Assembly: GCF_001668625.1 (NCBI RefSeq)
Contig: NZ_LZLJ01000042.1
Location: 1 to 44,537, forward strand
Reading direction: 5' to 3'
From: Mycobacterium sp. 1274756.6
GTDB taxonomy: Bacteria; Actinomycetota; Actinomycetes; Mycobacteriales; Mycobacteriaceae
Length of the DNA stretch: 44,537 bases
The position numbers and the translations under genes are program-made. This document shows positions 33,428-42,158 of the stretch, in pieces. Position 1 is the stretch's first letter. Each line of letters begins with the position of its first letter. The notes under the pieces were generated by a model. The model was not told the DNA's origin. It saw nothing but the letters and a program-made list of their open reading frames with translations, and searched no databases.

Positions 33428-34525
33428 ATGTCCGAACACAGTGCGCTGCGCAGCGCGGTGGCCGACCTGATGGCCAAACACAGCACCGAGGCCGCCGTGC
33501 GGGCCCTGATGGCCACCGAAACCGGATTCGACCCGCAGGTGTGGGGACAGCTGGCGACGACGGGCCTGCTCGGGTTGACCATCCCGGAGACCTACGGCGG
33601 GGCCGGCGCCGGGCCCGTGGAGCTGGCCGTCGCGGCCGAGGAGATGGGTCGGGCGCTGCTGGTCGCGCCGTTCCTGTCCACCGCGGTGCTGGCACCGGCG
33701 CTGCTCGCCGCCACCGGCGACACCGCCGAGCAGGCCGCCGTGCTGCCGCGCATCGCCGCCGGCGAGGTCGTGGTCAGCGTGGCCTTCGCCGAGGACGGTT
33801 CGGCGCGGCCCCCGGCGCGCATCGCCACCTCCGCCGGTGCGATCGGCGACGCCTGGCATCTGACCGGCTACAAGCACTACGTGCTCGACGCCGGCCGGGC
33901 GGATCTGCTGTACGTGCTGGCCGCCACCGACGCCGGACCGGGCATCTTCGCCGTCGACGCCGGTGCGGCGGGCCTGACGAGCACGGCGGTGAGCACCGTC
34001 GACCAGACCCGCAAGCAGTACCGGGTGCAGTTCGTCGACACCCCGGCCCGGCTGATCGGGACGGCCGGCTCCGGCGCGGCGGCGCTGGCCGAGGCGCTGG
34101 ATAAGACCGCGATCGCCCTGCTCGCCGGGCAGGCCGGCGGCGCGCACCGGGCGATGCGGATGGCGGTGGACTACGCGCGGTCCCGGTTCCAGTTCGGTCG
34201 GGCGATCGGCAGCTTCCAGGCGGTCAAGCACCTCTGCGCCGACATGCTGCTGGAAGCCGAGTCGGCGGTCTCGGCCGCCCGTCATGTCGCCGCCGCCTTC
34301 GCCGACGGCTCCCCCTCGGCGGTCGCCGATTTGGCGCTGGCGCAGGCCTACTGCTCGGAGGCGTTCGTCTTCGTCGCCGCGACCGGAATCCAGGTGCACG
34401 GTGGGATCGGCTTCACCTGGGAGCATCCGGCGCATCTGTATCTGCGCCGGGCCCGCAGCGACGCCCAACTGCTGGGCGCCCCCGCCTGGCACCGGGAACG
34501 CTACCTACAGCAGATCGGAGCATGA
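33428..34525 (+). CDS. Acyl-CoA dehydrogenase, non-canonical subunit of a pair
   Basis: Acyl-CoA dehydrogenase family protein of 365 residues. It has the LTIPETYGGAGAG N-terminal region and the FAD-contact RFQFGRAIGSFQAVKH. The C-terminal GGIGFTWEHPAHLYLRRA is typical of one subunit of the mycobacterial alpha2beta2 FadE enzymes used on steroid side chains and other bulky acyl-CoAs. The middle FAD motif usually written TEPxxGSD is replaced by AFAEDGSA, so the subunit is divergent. A GGGAG site lies before ATG 33428. The stop overlaps the next fadE start (ATGA). Confidence 0.85.
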   Translation: MSEHSALRSAVADLMAKHSTEAAVRALMATETGFDPQVWGQLATTGLLGLTIPETYGGAGAGPVELAVAAEEMGRALLVAPFLSTAVLAPALLAATGDTAEQAAVLPRIAAGEVVVSVAFAEDGSARPPARIATSAGAIGDAWHLTGYKHYVLDAGRADLLYVLAATDAGPGIFAVDAGAAGLTSTAVSTVDQTRKQYRVQFVDTPARLIGTAGSGAAALAEALDKTAIALLAGQAGGAHRAMRMAVDYARSRFQFGRAIGSFQAVKHLCADMLLEAESAVSAARHVAAAFADGSPSAVADLALAQAYCSEAFVFVAATGIQVHGGIGFTWEHPAHLYLRRARSDAQLLGAPAWHRERYLQQIGA

Positions 34526-35688
34526 CCGTGGCAACCGATGCGGAACTGCGCGACGAGGTACGGGAGTGGCTCGCGGCCAACTGGTCGCCCGACGCCGAGC
34601 GGGCGCGCTACGCCCAGGCGGTGGTCGACGCCGGTTGGGCGGTGCCCAGCTGGGAACCGGAATGGTACGGCCGCGGCCTGTCCGACGCCCAGTCCCGGTT
34701 GGTGGCAGCGGAATTCCGGTCCGCCGGGGCGCCGGGCTCCGGGCATGACCGGGCCAACCTGTTCGCCTGCACGCTGCACGACCGCGGCAGCGACGAGCAG
34801 AAGCGTCGGCTGATCCCGCCGTCGATCCGCGGGGAGAGCAAGTGGTGTCTGCTCTACAGCGAGCCGGGGGCGGGCAGCGACCTGGCGGGTCTGCGCACCC
34901 GCGCCGAACGCGACGGCGACGAGTGGGTGATCACCGGGCAGAAAGTGTGGACCTCGTTCGCCACCACCGCCGACTACGGCATGCTGGTGGCGCGCACCGA
35001 CGTGGATGTGCCCAAACACCAGGGCATCACGTTCTTCATGCTGCCGATGCGGCAGCCCGGGGTGCAGGTCCGCCCGATCCATCAGATCACCGGGGAGTCG
35101 GAGTTCAACGAGGTTTTCCTCGACGGCGCGCGGGTCGCCGACGCCGACCGGGTGGGCGCGCCCGGCGAGGGCTGGTCGGTGCTGCAGGTGGCGCTGGGCT
35201 ACGAGCGCAGGCTGATGGGCGATCTGGCCCGCACCACCCAGCGCGGCCAGCGCCCGCAGGGCGAGCACCGGCTGGTCGAGTTGGCGCGGGAACTGGGCTG
35301 CCTGCACGACGCGCACCTCCGCCAGCAGATCGCCCGGCTGGCGGCACTGGCGACGGTGAACCGCTGGAACACCCGGCGAGCCAAGGCCACCGCCGACCGT
35401 GCCGAGGCGGCCACCCTTTCCGCGCTGGGCAAGATCGCGATGTCGCGGATCCTGCACGAAACCGCGCGGGTGGAGACCGAGATCGTCGGGCCGGAGGCCA
35501 TGCTCGCCGGCCCGGAGAACCCGATCGGTGACGGCGTCACGTTCCGCGCGCTCAACGCCTACTTCACCTCGATCGGCGGCGGCACCGACCAGATCCAGCG
35601 CAACATCATCGGCGAGCGGGTGCTGGGGTTGCCGAAAGAGCCGGATCCTTACCGGGACAGCCCGTTTCGCGACCTGCCGTTCGGCTGA
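34522..35688 (+). CDS. Acyl-CoA dehydrogenase, canonical subunit of a pair
   Basis: Acyl-CoA dehydrogenase of 388 residues. FAD-contact YSEPGAGSDLAG is near residue 112, WVITGQKVWTSFA near 133, and YERRLMGD near 230 carries a conserved Glu-Arg. The C-terminal GGGTDQIQRNIIGERVLGLP completes the flavin site. It is co-translated with the preceding subunit (4-nt overlap), the arrangement of heterotetrameric FadE enzymes in actinobacteria. Beside lipW it probably oxidises an acyl-CoA released from an ester; the substrate is unknown. I recall no equivalent pair next to lipW in M. tuberculosis. It is convergent with the hydratase gene 4 nt away. Confidence 0.9.
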   Translation: MTVATDAELRDEVREWLAANWSPDAERARYAQAVVDAGWAVPSWEPEWYGRGLSDAQSRLVAAEFRSAGAPGSGHDRANLFACTLHDRGSDEQKRRLIPPSIRGESKWCLLYSEPGAGSDLAGLRTRAERDGDEWVITGQKVWTSFATTADYGMLVARTDVDVPKHQGITFFMLPMRQPGVQVRPIHQITGESEFNEVFLDGARVADADRVGAPGEGWSVLQVALGYERRLMGDLARTTQRGQRPQGEHRLVELARELGCLHDAHLRQQIARLAALATVNRWNTRRAKATADRAEAATLSALGKIAMSRILHETARVETEIVGPEAMLAGPENPIGDGVTFRALNAYFTSIGGGTDQIQRNIIGERVLGLPKEPDPYRDSPFRDLPFG

Positions 35689-35692
35689 CGCT

Positions 35693-36673
35693 CTAGAACT
35701 GCAGCGCGGAGAACCGCCAGTCCAGCACGGGTCGGTCCGCGGCGTCGTCGGCGCCGGCCGCGGCGTACACCAGCGACCGCAGGCGCAGCAGCCCGCCCCG
35801 GTCGGTGGGTTCGGCGGATTCGACGTGCAGTTCGCTGTGGAGGGTGTCGCCCTCGTACACCGGCGCGGTGTGGTCGCAGGACTGCCAGGCCAACACGGTG
35901 GCCAGATTCGGCAGCAGCCTGCCGGCCTGCGCCAGGGCCAGCCCGATGGTGTGCCCACCGTAGACCAACCGTCGCCCACGCCCCCGCGAATCGTGGTGCG
36001 CGGCAGCGACGTTCAGAGTGAGGCGGGCGAGTTCAGGGGCACTGCTGACGACGTCGGCGCTGCTGACCAGCCGGACGCCGGCCAACTCGGGGTCGAAGTG
36101 CGGTCCGGGCACCCGGCTGCGGAACTCCGCGGCGTCCCAGTGCTCCGTCGGGTCGACCGGCGGCAGCGCCGCGTCGGCACCGACCTCGGTCAGGTCGTCG
36201 GCCGGTTCGGTGACCGGCTTGCGGGCCGGCAGCATCGCGCACCGGTAGAAGTCCAGCACCAGCCGATCCTGCTGGTCGACGGTGGTCATCCGCAGCGCGG
36301 CCAGCCCGGTGGGTGCCCGGCCGGGCCGCACCGAGTTCGCCCGCAACCCGACCACCTCGGTGCGGGTGCGCAGCGTGTCACCGAGGACCGGGAAGCGGTG
36401 GAAGACCAGCCCGCGGTAGAACAGGTTGGCCTTGACCTGCCGGGTGACCAGGGTGGACTGCCCGATCGCGACGTCGGTGACCAAAGCCGGGTGCGCCAGC
36501 GGGCCCGGCGCCCCGGTGACCGCCGCGGCGAGCTCGCCGTCCAAAGACAGCCGCAGCCGGTCCCCGACGATCGACTGGTGCACCGCCGCCACCCCGGCGG
36601 ACAACGTCATCGACGGCGCCTGGTCAAAGACCTGCCCGACCGACAGCTCGTCGAAGTAGGGCCCGTCGTTCAT
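35693..36673 (-). CDS. Double-hotdog hydratase-like protein (Rv0216 type)
   Basis: Protein of 326 residues made of two hotdog halves, like Rv0216, whose structure shows a double hotdog fold related to (R)-specific enoyl-CoA hydratases. The N-terminal half includes FDELSVGQVFDQAPSMTLS and the C-terminal half RRLVYGGHTIGLALAQAG. I do not see the classical hydratase-2 D-x-N-P-x-H signature, so enzymatic activity is uncertain. The ATG at 36673 is chosen from the GGAGG site 4 nt upstream. It is divergent from the fadE3-type gene with 59 bp between starts, the same neighbour pair as Rv0215c/Rv0216. Confidence 0.88.
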   Translation of the reverse strand: MNDGPYFDELSVGQVFDQAPSMTLSAGVAAVHQSIVGDRLRLSLDGELAAAVTGAPGPLAHPALVTDVAIGQSTLVTRQVKANLFYRGLVFHRFPVLGDTLRTRTEVVGLRANSVRPGRAPTGLAALRMTTVDQQDRLVLDFYRCAMLPARKPVTEPADDLTEVGADAALPPVDPTEHWDAAEFRSRVPGPHFDPELAGVRLVSSADVVSSAPELARLTLNVAAAHHDSRGRGRRLVYGGHTIGLALAQAGRLLPNLATVLAWQSCDHTAPVYEGDTLHSELHVESAEPTDRGGLLRLRSLVYAAAGADDAADRPVLDWRFSALQF

Positions 36674-36732
36674 GCCGCCTCCGCTTGGGTCACCATGGCG
36701 GTACCGATACTGGCACAACCGAAGGAGCGCCG

Positions 36733-37893
36733 GTGCGCACCGAGCTGACCACCGAGGAATCCCTGCTGGTGGAGACCGTGCGCGCGTTCATCGACCGGGA
36801 CGTCAAACCCTCGGTGCGCGAGGTCGAACACGCCAACACCTACCCCGAAGCCTGGATCGAGCAGATGAAACAGCTCGGCATCTACGGGCTGGCGGTGCCG
36901 GAGGAGCACGGCGGCACGCCGGTGTCGACCTGGTGTTACGCGCTGGTCACCCAGGAGCTCGCGCGCGGCTGGATGAGCCTGGCCGGCGCGATGGGCGGGC
37001 ACACCGTCGTCGCCCGGCTGCTGGACCTGTTCGGCACCGCCGAACAGAAACGGACCTACCTGCCGCTGCTGGCCACCGGCGAGGTGCGGGCCACGATGGC
37101 GTTGACCGAACCCGGCGGCGGCAGCGACCTGCAGAACATGACCACCACCGCCGTCGACGGCGGGGACGGCACGCTGCGCATCACCGGGGCCAAGACCTGG
37201 ATCTCCAACGCGCGCCGCTCCGGGCTGATCGCGGTGCTGGCCAAGACCGATCCGGCGGCCAGCCCGGCGCACGCCGGGATCTCGGTGCTGCTGGTGGAGA
37301 ATCCCAGCGCCGGGCTGACGGTCTCGCGGGACCTGCCCAAGCTGGGCTACAAGGGGGTGGAGAGCTGCGAGCTGGTCTTCGACGACTGTGGCGTGGCGGC
37401 CGCGGCGATTCTCGGCGGGGTGCCCGGCCGCGGGTTCGCCCAGATGATGAAGGGGCTGGAGACCGGGCGCATCCAGGTGGCCGCGCGGGCGCTGGGGGTG
37501 GCCACCGCGGCGCTGGAGGACGCGCTGGCCTACGCCCAGCAGCGGGAGAGCTTCGGCAAACCCATCTGGAAGCATCAGAGCGTCGGCAACTACCTGGCCG
37601 ACATGGCGACTCAGCTCACCGCGGCCCGCCAGCTCACCCGGCACGCCGCCGACCGCTACGACAGCGGTGAGCGCGCCGACCTCGAGGCGGGAATGGCCAA
37701 GCTGTTCGCCTCCGAGATGGCGATGCAGGTGGCGCTCAACGCCGTTCGCATCCACGGCGGCTACGGCTACTCCACCGAATTCGACGTGGAACGCTATTTC
37801 CGTGATGCGCCGCTGATGATCGTCGGCGAAGGCACCAACGAGATCCAGCGCAACGTGATCGCCGCGCAGCTGGTGGCCCGCGGCGGCCTGTGA
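36733..37893 (+). CDS. fadE3: Acyl-CoA dehydrogenase (FadE3, Rv0215c type)
   Basis: Acyl-CoA dehydrogenase of 386 residues. YGLAVPEEHGGTPVS is near residue 47, FAD-contact MALTEPGGGSDLQNM near 120 and TWISNARRSG near 155. RESFGKPIWKHQ and IHGGYGYSTEFDVERYFRDA precede the C-terminal GEGTNEIQRNVIAAQL. It is a soluble flavoenzyme for the first step of beta-oxidation. GTG 36733 follows GAAGGAG by 5 nt. By position beside the double-hotdog gene it corresponds to Rv0215c. The neighbouring fadD4, nadR and Rv0213c genes of M. tuberculosis are absent, and pckA follows directly. Confidence 0.87.
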   Translation: MRTELTTEESLLVETVRAFIDRDVKPSVREVEHANTYPEAWIEQMKQLGIYGLAVPEEHGGTPVSTWCYALVTQELARGWMSLAGAMGGHTVVARLLDLFGTAEQKRTYLPLLATGEVRATMALTEPGGGSDLQNMTTTAVDGGDGTLRITGAKTWISNARRSGLIAVLAKTDPAASPAHAGISVLLVENPSAGLTVSRDLPKLGYKGVESCELVFDDCGVAAAAILGGVPGRGFAQMMKGLETGRIQVAARALGVATAALEDALAYAQQRESFGKPIWKHQSVGNYLADMATQLTAARQLTRHAADRYDSGERADLEAGMAKLFASEMAMQVALNAVRIHGGYGYSTEFDVERYFRDAPLMIVGEGTNEIQRNVIAAQLVARGGL

Positions 37894-37982
37894 GGACCGT
37901 GCCGTGCCACCCCGAGTGCACCCTCAGGTAGGAGAAATCGCCCGGATCGCTCCCTGGTTCTGCACTCGCCGGCGCCGACGGA

Positions 37983-38003
37983 GCGCCGCCGAGAAAGCGG
38001 CGC
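37983..38003. terminator. Hairpin between convergent fadE3 and pckA
   Basis: GCGCCGC (37983-37989) pairs perfectly with GCGGCGC (37997-38003) around a CGAGAAA loop, directly against the pckA stop at 38004. No U tract follows, as is usual for mycobacterial intrinsic terminators. It could serve both genes. Confidence 0.55.
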
Positions 38004-39833
38004 CTAGCCGGCGTCGTCGAGTCGCTGCTTGAGCGCCTCGAACTCGTCGCGGATGCCGGAGGGCAGCCGGTCGCCGACGAAGGAGAACCACTCCTCGATC
38101 AGCGGCAGCTCCTCGCGCCACTCGTCGACGTGGACGGCCAGCGCCGCGTTCACGTCCGAGGCGTCGATGTCCATGCCCGACAGGTCCAGGTCGTCGGCGC
38201 TGGGCACGGTGCCGATCGCGGTGCTGGTGCCCTCGCCGCGGCCTTCGACCCGCTCGATGATCCACTTGAGCACCCGGGAGTTCTCCCCGAAGCCCGGCCA
38301 CAGGAACCGGCCGTCCTCGCCGCGCCGGAACCAGTTGACGAAGAACACCTTCGGCATCTTGGTCTCGTCGGCGTTCTTGCCCAGGTTGATCCAGTGCGCG
38401 AAGTAGTCGCCGACGTTGTAGCCGCAGAACGGCAGCATCGCCATCGGGTCGCGGCGCACGGTGCCGACCTTGCCCTCGGCGGCGGCGGTCTGCTCGCTGC
38501 CCAGGGTGGCGCCGATGAACACCCCGTGCTGCCAGTCCCGGGCCTCGGTCACCAGCGGCACCGTCGTCTTGCGCCGGCCGCCGAACAGGATCGCCGAGAT
38601 CGGCACACCCTGCGGGTCGTCCCACTCCGGGGCCAGGATGGGGCACTGCGACATCGGGGTGCAGTAGCGCGAGTTCGGGTGGGCGGCCTTGGTTTCCGCT
38701 TCCCGCAGGATCCAGTCCTGACCCTTCCAGTCGATCAGGTGTTCCGGCTCGTTCTCCAGGCCCTCCCACCACACGTCGCGGTCGTCGGTGAGCGCGACGT
38801 TGGTGAAGATGGTGTTGCCGCCCTCGATGGTGTGCATCGCGTTCGGGTTCGACGACCAGTTGGTGCCCGGCGCCACCCCGAAGAAGCCGAACTCGGGGTT
38901 GACCGCGTACAGGCGGCCGTCCTCGCCGAACCGCATCCAGGCGATGTCGTCGCCGAGGGTCTCGGCGCGCCAGCCCGGGATGGTGGGCTGGATCATGGCC
39001 AGGTTGGTCTTGCCGCACGCCGACGGGAACGCCGCCGCGATGTAGTAGGCCTTGTCCTCCGGGGAGATGAGTTTGAGGATCAGCATGTGCTCGGCCAGCC
39101 AGCCCTCGTCGTGGGCCATCGCCGAAGCGATGCGCAGCGAGTAGCACTTCTTGCCGAGCAGCGCGTTGCCGCCGTAGCCGGAGCCGTAGCTCCAGATCTC
39201 GCGGGTCTCCGGGAAGTGGGTGATGTATTTGGTGTCGTTGCACGGCCACGGCACGTCGGTCTGGCCGGGCTCCAGCGGGGCGCCCACCGAGTGCAGCGCC
39301 TTGACGAAGAACCCGTCGTCGCCGAGCTTGTCCAGCGCCGCCTTACCCATCCGGGTCATGATCTTCATCGAGACGACGACGTATTCGGAGTCGGTGATCT
39401 CCACCCCGAGCTTGGGGTCCTCGGCGCCGAGCGGCCCCATACAGAACGGCACCACCCACATGGTGCGCCCGCGCATGCAGCCGCGATAGAGCTCGGTCAT
39501 CTTCGCGCGCATCTCGGCCGGGTCCATCCAGTTGTTGGTCGGTCCGGCGTCGATCTCCCGCTCCGTGCAGATGAAGGTGCGCGACTCCACCCGGGCCACG
39601 TCCGCCGGGTCGGAGAGCGCCAGATAGGAGTTGGGTTTCAGCTCGTCGTTGAGCCGCTGGAAGGTGCCCGCCTCGACCAGTTGGTCGCTGAGCCGGCGCC
39701 ACTCCTCGTCGGAGCCGTCCGCGAACGCCACCCGGTCGGGTTGAGTGAGCTCGGCGATCTCCCGCACCCAGTCCAGCAGCCCTTGATGGGTGGTCGGCGC
39801 GTTCTGCAACCCGGGGACGGTCGCTGAGGTCAT
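38004..39833 (-). CDS. pckA: Phosphoenolpyruvate carboxykinase (GTP)
   Basis: GTP-dependent PEPCK of 609 residues (M. tuberculosis 606), which converts oxaloacetate to phosphoenolpyruvate in gluconeogenesis and growth on fatty acids. The P-loop FPSACGKTN is at about 269-277 and includes the reactive Cys (C273). The Mn-binding region AEHMLIL (H249) and [14 protein letters not shown] (D294/D295) follow, and nucleotide-site residues in [13 protein letters not shown] are near the C-terminus. An AGGAG site lies before ATG 39833. It follows the small hypothetical gene by 40 nt on the same strand, with an AT-rich stretch (TATTAA on the minus strand) in the gap that could be part of a promoter. Confidence 0.96.
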   Translation of the reverse strand: MTSATVPGLQNAPTTHQGLLDWVREIAELTQPDRVAFADGSDEEWRRLSDQLVEAGTFQRLNDELKPNSYLALSDPADVARVESRTFICTEREIDAGPTNNWMDPAEMRAKMTELYRGCMRGRTMWVVPFCMGPLGAEDPKLGVEITDSEYVVVSMKIMTRMGKAALDKLGDDGFFVKALHSVGAPLEPGQTDVPWPCNDTKYITHFPETREIWSYGSGYGGNALLGKKCYSLRIASAMAHDEGWLAEHMLILKLISPEDKAYYIAAAFPSACGKTNLAMIQPTIPGWRAETLGDDIAWMRFGEDGRLYAVNPEFGFFGVAPGTNWSSNPNAMHTIEGGNTIFTNVALTDDRDVWWEGLENEPEHLIDWKGQDWILREAETKAAHPNSRYCTPMSQCPILAPEWDDPQGVPISAILFGGRRKTTVPLVTEARDWQHGVFIGATLGSEQTAAAEGKVGTVRRDPMAMLPFCGYNVGDYFAHWINLGKNADETKMPKVFFVNWFRRGEDGRFLWPGFGENSRVLKWIIERVEGRGEGTSTAIGTVPSADDLDLSGMDIDASDVNAALAVHVDEWREELPLIEEWFSFVGDRLPSGIRDEFEALKQRLDDAG

Positions 39834-39873
39834 GGAACTCTCCTGTGTCGGTTGCGCGGTCCTTAATAACCCT

Positions 39874-40551
39874 TTAATAGAGGTTATCGTGACCAGCGCC
39901 GTCGGGGTGCAGCGGGCGCATACGCTCGGCCGACACCGCCGCGAGCACGGTTCGGGCCGCCAGCATCCGGGTCGCGATCCGCTGCGCGGTGACCGCCCGC
40001 AACGTCGCGGCCACCTCCCCCACCCACCGTTCCAGCAGCGCCCGCCGCTGCAACAGGCCGCGGACGCTCACCAGCCACGACGCGACCGCCAGCCCGGCCG
40101 TCGCCCCCGCGGCCAGCTCCGCGGGCGTGGTCGCGGGGGTGATCTCGGTGAGCAGCCGGGTCAGGGACAGCCCCGCCCCCATCCCGAATCCGGTCCCCAG
40201 CAGCCGGGTCAGCCGCGCCTCCAGCGGGCGCGCGGCCGGCGGGTCGGGCAGCTGCGGCTGTGGACACGGCCCGGCCTGCGGGAACGTCACCGCCGGGGCG
40301 GTGAGCGCGACAACGCCGGCCAGGGTCGCGGAGATGTCGGCGTCGACCTCCGCGACGGTGGCGGCGGCCAGCCGGCGCACCCGCGCGGGGAACCCGGCCA
40401 GGTCCCGCCGGGGCAGCTCGGTGGTCTCGTGCTGCAGCGCGCTGCGCAGGGCATCGCAGCGGTACCGGGCCAGATAGCCCACCTGCAGGCCGGCCCGGTG
40501 CAGCCGCGCGCGGGGCCCGGCCCCGGACGCGCCCCCGTCCTCGGTGGACAT
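39874..40551 (-). CDS. Hypothetical protein in the Rv0209/Rv0210 position
   Basis: Protein of 225 residues that I do not recognise. It begins in a charged region ([22 protein letters not shown]), has a Pro-rich middle ([17 protein letters not shown]) and then a hydrophobic hairpin-like stretch of about 45 residues ([16 protein letters not shown] and [20 protein letters not shown]) before a basic helical C-terminus. This layout suggests membrane association. I chose ATG 40551 because GGAGGG lies upstream; earlier in-frame starts lack one. It occupies the slot of the larger Rv0209/Rv0210 genes upstream of pckA and may be a shortened counterpart. It is divergent from trmB over 132 bp. Confidence 0.6.
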   Translation of the reverse strand: MSTEDGGASGAGPRARLHRAGLQVGYLARYRCDALRSALQHETTELPRRDLAGFPARVRRLAAATVAEVDADISATLAGVVALTAPAVTFPQAGPCPQPQLPDPPAARPLEARLTRLLGTGFGMGAGLSLTRLLTEITPATTPAELAAGATAGLAVASWLVSVRGLLQRRALLERWVGEVAATLRAVTAQRIATRMLAARTVLAAVSAERMRPLHPDGAGHDNLY

Positions 40552-40683
40552 CTTCGTTCCCTCCGGTCCCCCCTCGGCCGTCGCCATCCCCCGCCATGGT
40601 GGGGCGGGCCCGGGCCGGGCGCGAGTCACCCAGGCAACTGTTGGGTATCAATCTGGGCCTCCGGGCTGAGCGCGGCGGCGCCG

Positions 40684-41454
40684 ATGGGCCACCATGGACG
40701 GGTGCATGCGCAAGACGAAGCGGCCCCGCCGCAGTCCGCGGCCCCGCAGCGCGGCGGCATGTTTCCGCGCACCACCAGTTTCCGGTCGCGGCGCTCGGCG
40801 CTCTCCGACGCCCAGCGCCGGATCTGGGAGCAGCGCTGGCCCGAACTGGGCACCGAGGTGCGCTCCCCGGCCGACACCGGCCCGCCCGCGCCGCTGGACA
40901 CCGCGGCCTGGTTCGGGCGCCGCGCCCCGCTGGTGCTCGACATCGGCTGCGGCACCGGCAGCGCCACCCTGGCCATGGCGCAGGCCGAACCCGAGCTCGA
41001 CATCCTGGCCGTGGAGGTCTACCGGCGCGGACTGGCGCAGCTGCTCAGCGGGATCGAGCGGGAGAACGTCCCCAATATCCGGCTGATCCGCGGGGACGCC
41101 GTCGACGTGCTGCACGACCTGCTCACCCCGGGCTGCCTGACCGGGGTGCGGGTGTTCTTCCCGGATCCGTGGCCCAAGGCGCGTCACCACAAACGCCGGC
41201 TGCTGCAGGCGCCCACGGTGGCGCTCATCGCCGACCGGCTGCGCCCCGGCGGGGTGCTGCACGCCGCGACCGATCACGCCGACTACGCCGAGCAGATCGC
41301 CGAGGTCGGCGACGCCGAGCCGCGGCTGCGCCGGGCCGGCCCCGGCACCGCCTTGCCGATCTCGGTGGCCCGGCCGGTCACCAAATACGAGAGCAAGGCG
41401 CGGGAGGCCGGCCGCGCGGTCACCGAACTGATCTGGGAGAGGCCACCGGGGTGA
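40684..41454 (+). CDS. trmB: tRNA (guanine-N7-)-methyltransferase TrmB
   Basis: TrmB of about 256 residues, which makes m7G46 in tRNA variable loops. SAM motif I is VLDIGCGTGSATLAMA, followed by AVEVYRRGLAQLL and NIRLIRGDAVDVL. The family signature FFPDPWPKARHHKRRL and the tRNA-binding VTKYESKA end region are clear. The N-terminal ~30 residues are variable; ATG 40684 matches the Rv0208c-like start, with GTG 40702 as an alternative. The stop overlaps the next gene's start (GTGA), so trmB, the NYN gene and mmpL3 are probably one operon, as in M. tuberculosis. Confidence 0.92.
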   Translation: MGHHGRVHAQDEAAPPQSAAPQRGGMFPRTTSFRSRRSALSDAQRRIWEQRWPELGTEVRSPADTGPPAPLDTAAWFGRRAPLVLDIGCGTGSATLAMAQAEPELDILAVEVYRRGLAQLLSGIERENVPNIRLIRGDAVDVLHDLLTPGCLTGVRVFFPDPWPKARHHKRRLLQAPTVALIADRLRPGGVLHAATDHADYAEQIAEVGDAEPRLRRAGPGTALPISVARPVTKYESKAREAGRAVTELIWERPPG

Positions 41455-42089
41455 GCGACGAGGACGAGCCGCAGCGGGTGCTGCTGGTGTGGGACGCCCC
41501 CAACCTCGACATGGGGTTGGGTTCCATCCTGGGCCGCCGCCCCACCGGGGTGGAGCGGCCCCGCTTCGACGCGCTGGGCCGCTGGCTGCTGACCCGCACC
41601 GGCGATGTCGCCGCGCAGCGCCCCGGCGCGGTGGTCGAACCGGAGGCCACGGTGTTCACCAACATCGCGCCGGGCACCGCCGATGTGGTCCGGCCCTGGG
41701 TCGAGGCGCTGCGCAACGTCGGGTTCGCCGTGTTCGCCAAGCCCAAGCTCGACGAGGACAGCGACGTCGACACCGACATGCTCGAGCACATCGCGCTGCG
41801 CAACGGGCAGGGGCTGGCCGCGCTCGTGGTCGCCTCCGCCGACGGTCAGGCCTTCCGCGAACCGCTCGAGGAGATCGCCGCGACCGGCACCCCCGTCCAG
41901 GTGCTGGGATTTCGCGAACATGCCAGTTGGGCGCTAGCCTCGGATACCTTGGAGTTTGTAGACCTGGAGGACATCGCTGGTGTATTCCGGGAGCCGCTGC
42001 CGCGGATCGGTCTCGATTCGCTACCAGAGCAGGGGGCGTGGTTGCAGCCGTTCCGGCCGCTGACTTCACTCCTGTCCTCGCGGGTGTGA
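41451..42089 (+). CDS. NYN/PIN-like domain protein (Rv0207c type)
   Basis: Protein of 212 residues with the NYN (PIN-like) nuclease fold. The acidic active-site residues fit VWDAPNLD (D15, with N18), DVDTDMLEH (D109) and ASADGQAF (D131), which would bind a divalent metal for RNA cleavage. An extra C-terminal tail of ~40 residues follows the domain. GTG 41451 overlaps the trmB stop by four bases. Its position between trmB and mmpL3 is conserved in mycobacteria. Its target and any link to MmpL3 are unknown. Confidence 0.85.
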   Translation: MSDEDEPQRVLLVWDAPNLDMGLGSILGRRPTGVERPRFDALGRWLLTRTGDVAAQRPGAVVEPEATVFTNIAPGTADVVRPWVEALRNVGFAVFAKPKLDEDSDVDTDMLEHIALRNGQGLAALVVASADGQAFREPLEEIAATGTPVQVLGFREHASWALASDTLEFVDLEDIAGVFREPLPRIGLDSLPEQGAWLQPFRPLTSLLSSRV

Positions 42090-42113
42090 CAACTGGAGAA
42101 CCCGGGAGGATCG

Positions 42114-42158
42114 ATGAACCCATTGCGCGAATCGGCGCAGAATCAGCAAGGAGTTTAG
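42114..42158 (+). CDS. 14-codon leader ORF abutting mmpL3
   Basis: ATG 42114 follows GGGAGGA and encodes MNPLRESAQNQQGV, ending in a TAG that touches the mmpL3 GTG (42159) with no gap. The mmpL3 Shine-Dalgarno AAGGAG (42148-42153) lies inside this ORF. The arrangement suits termination-reinitiation coupling. It may be chance, since the ORF is short. Confidence 0.4.
   Translation: MNPLRESAQNQQGV

Noticed and set aside
36417..36430. TAGAACAGGTTGGC, KstR-like core
   Set aside because: The final fixed base is wrong and the site is inside the Rv0216-type coding sequence, not at a promoter.
37916..37970. CGAGTGCA...TGCACTCG inverted repeat after fadE3
   Set aside because: The 8-bp arms are separated by about 40 nt with poor internal pairing; the hairpin at 37983-38003 is the better terminator candidate.
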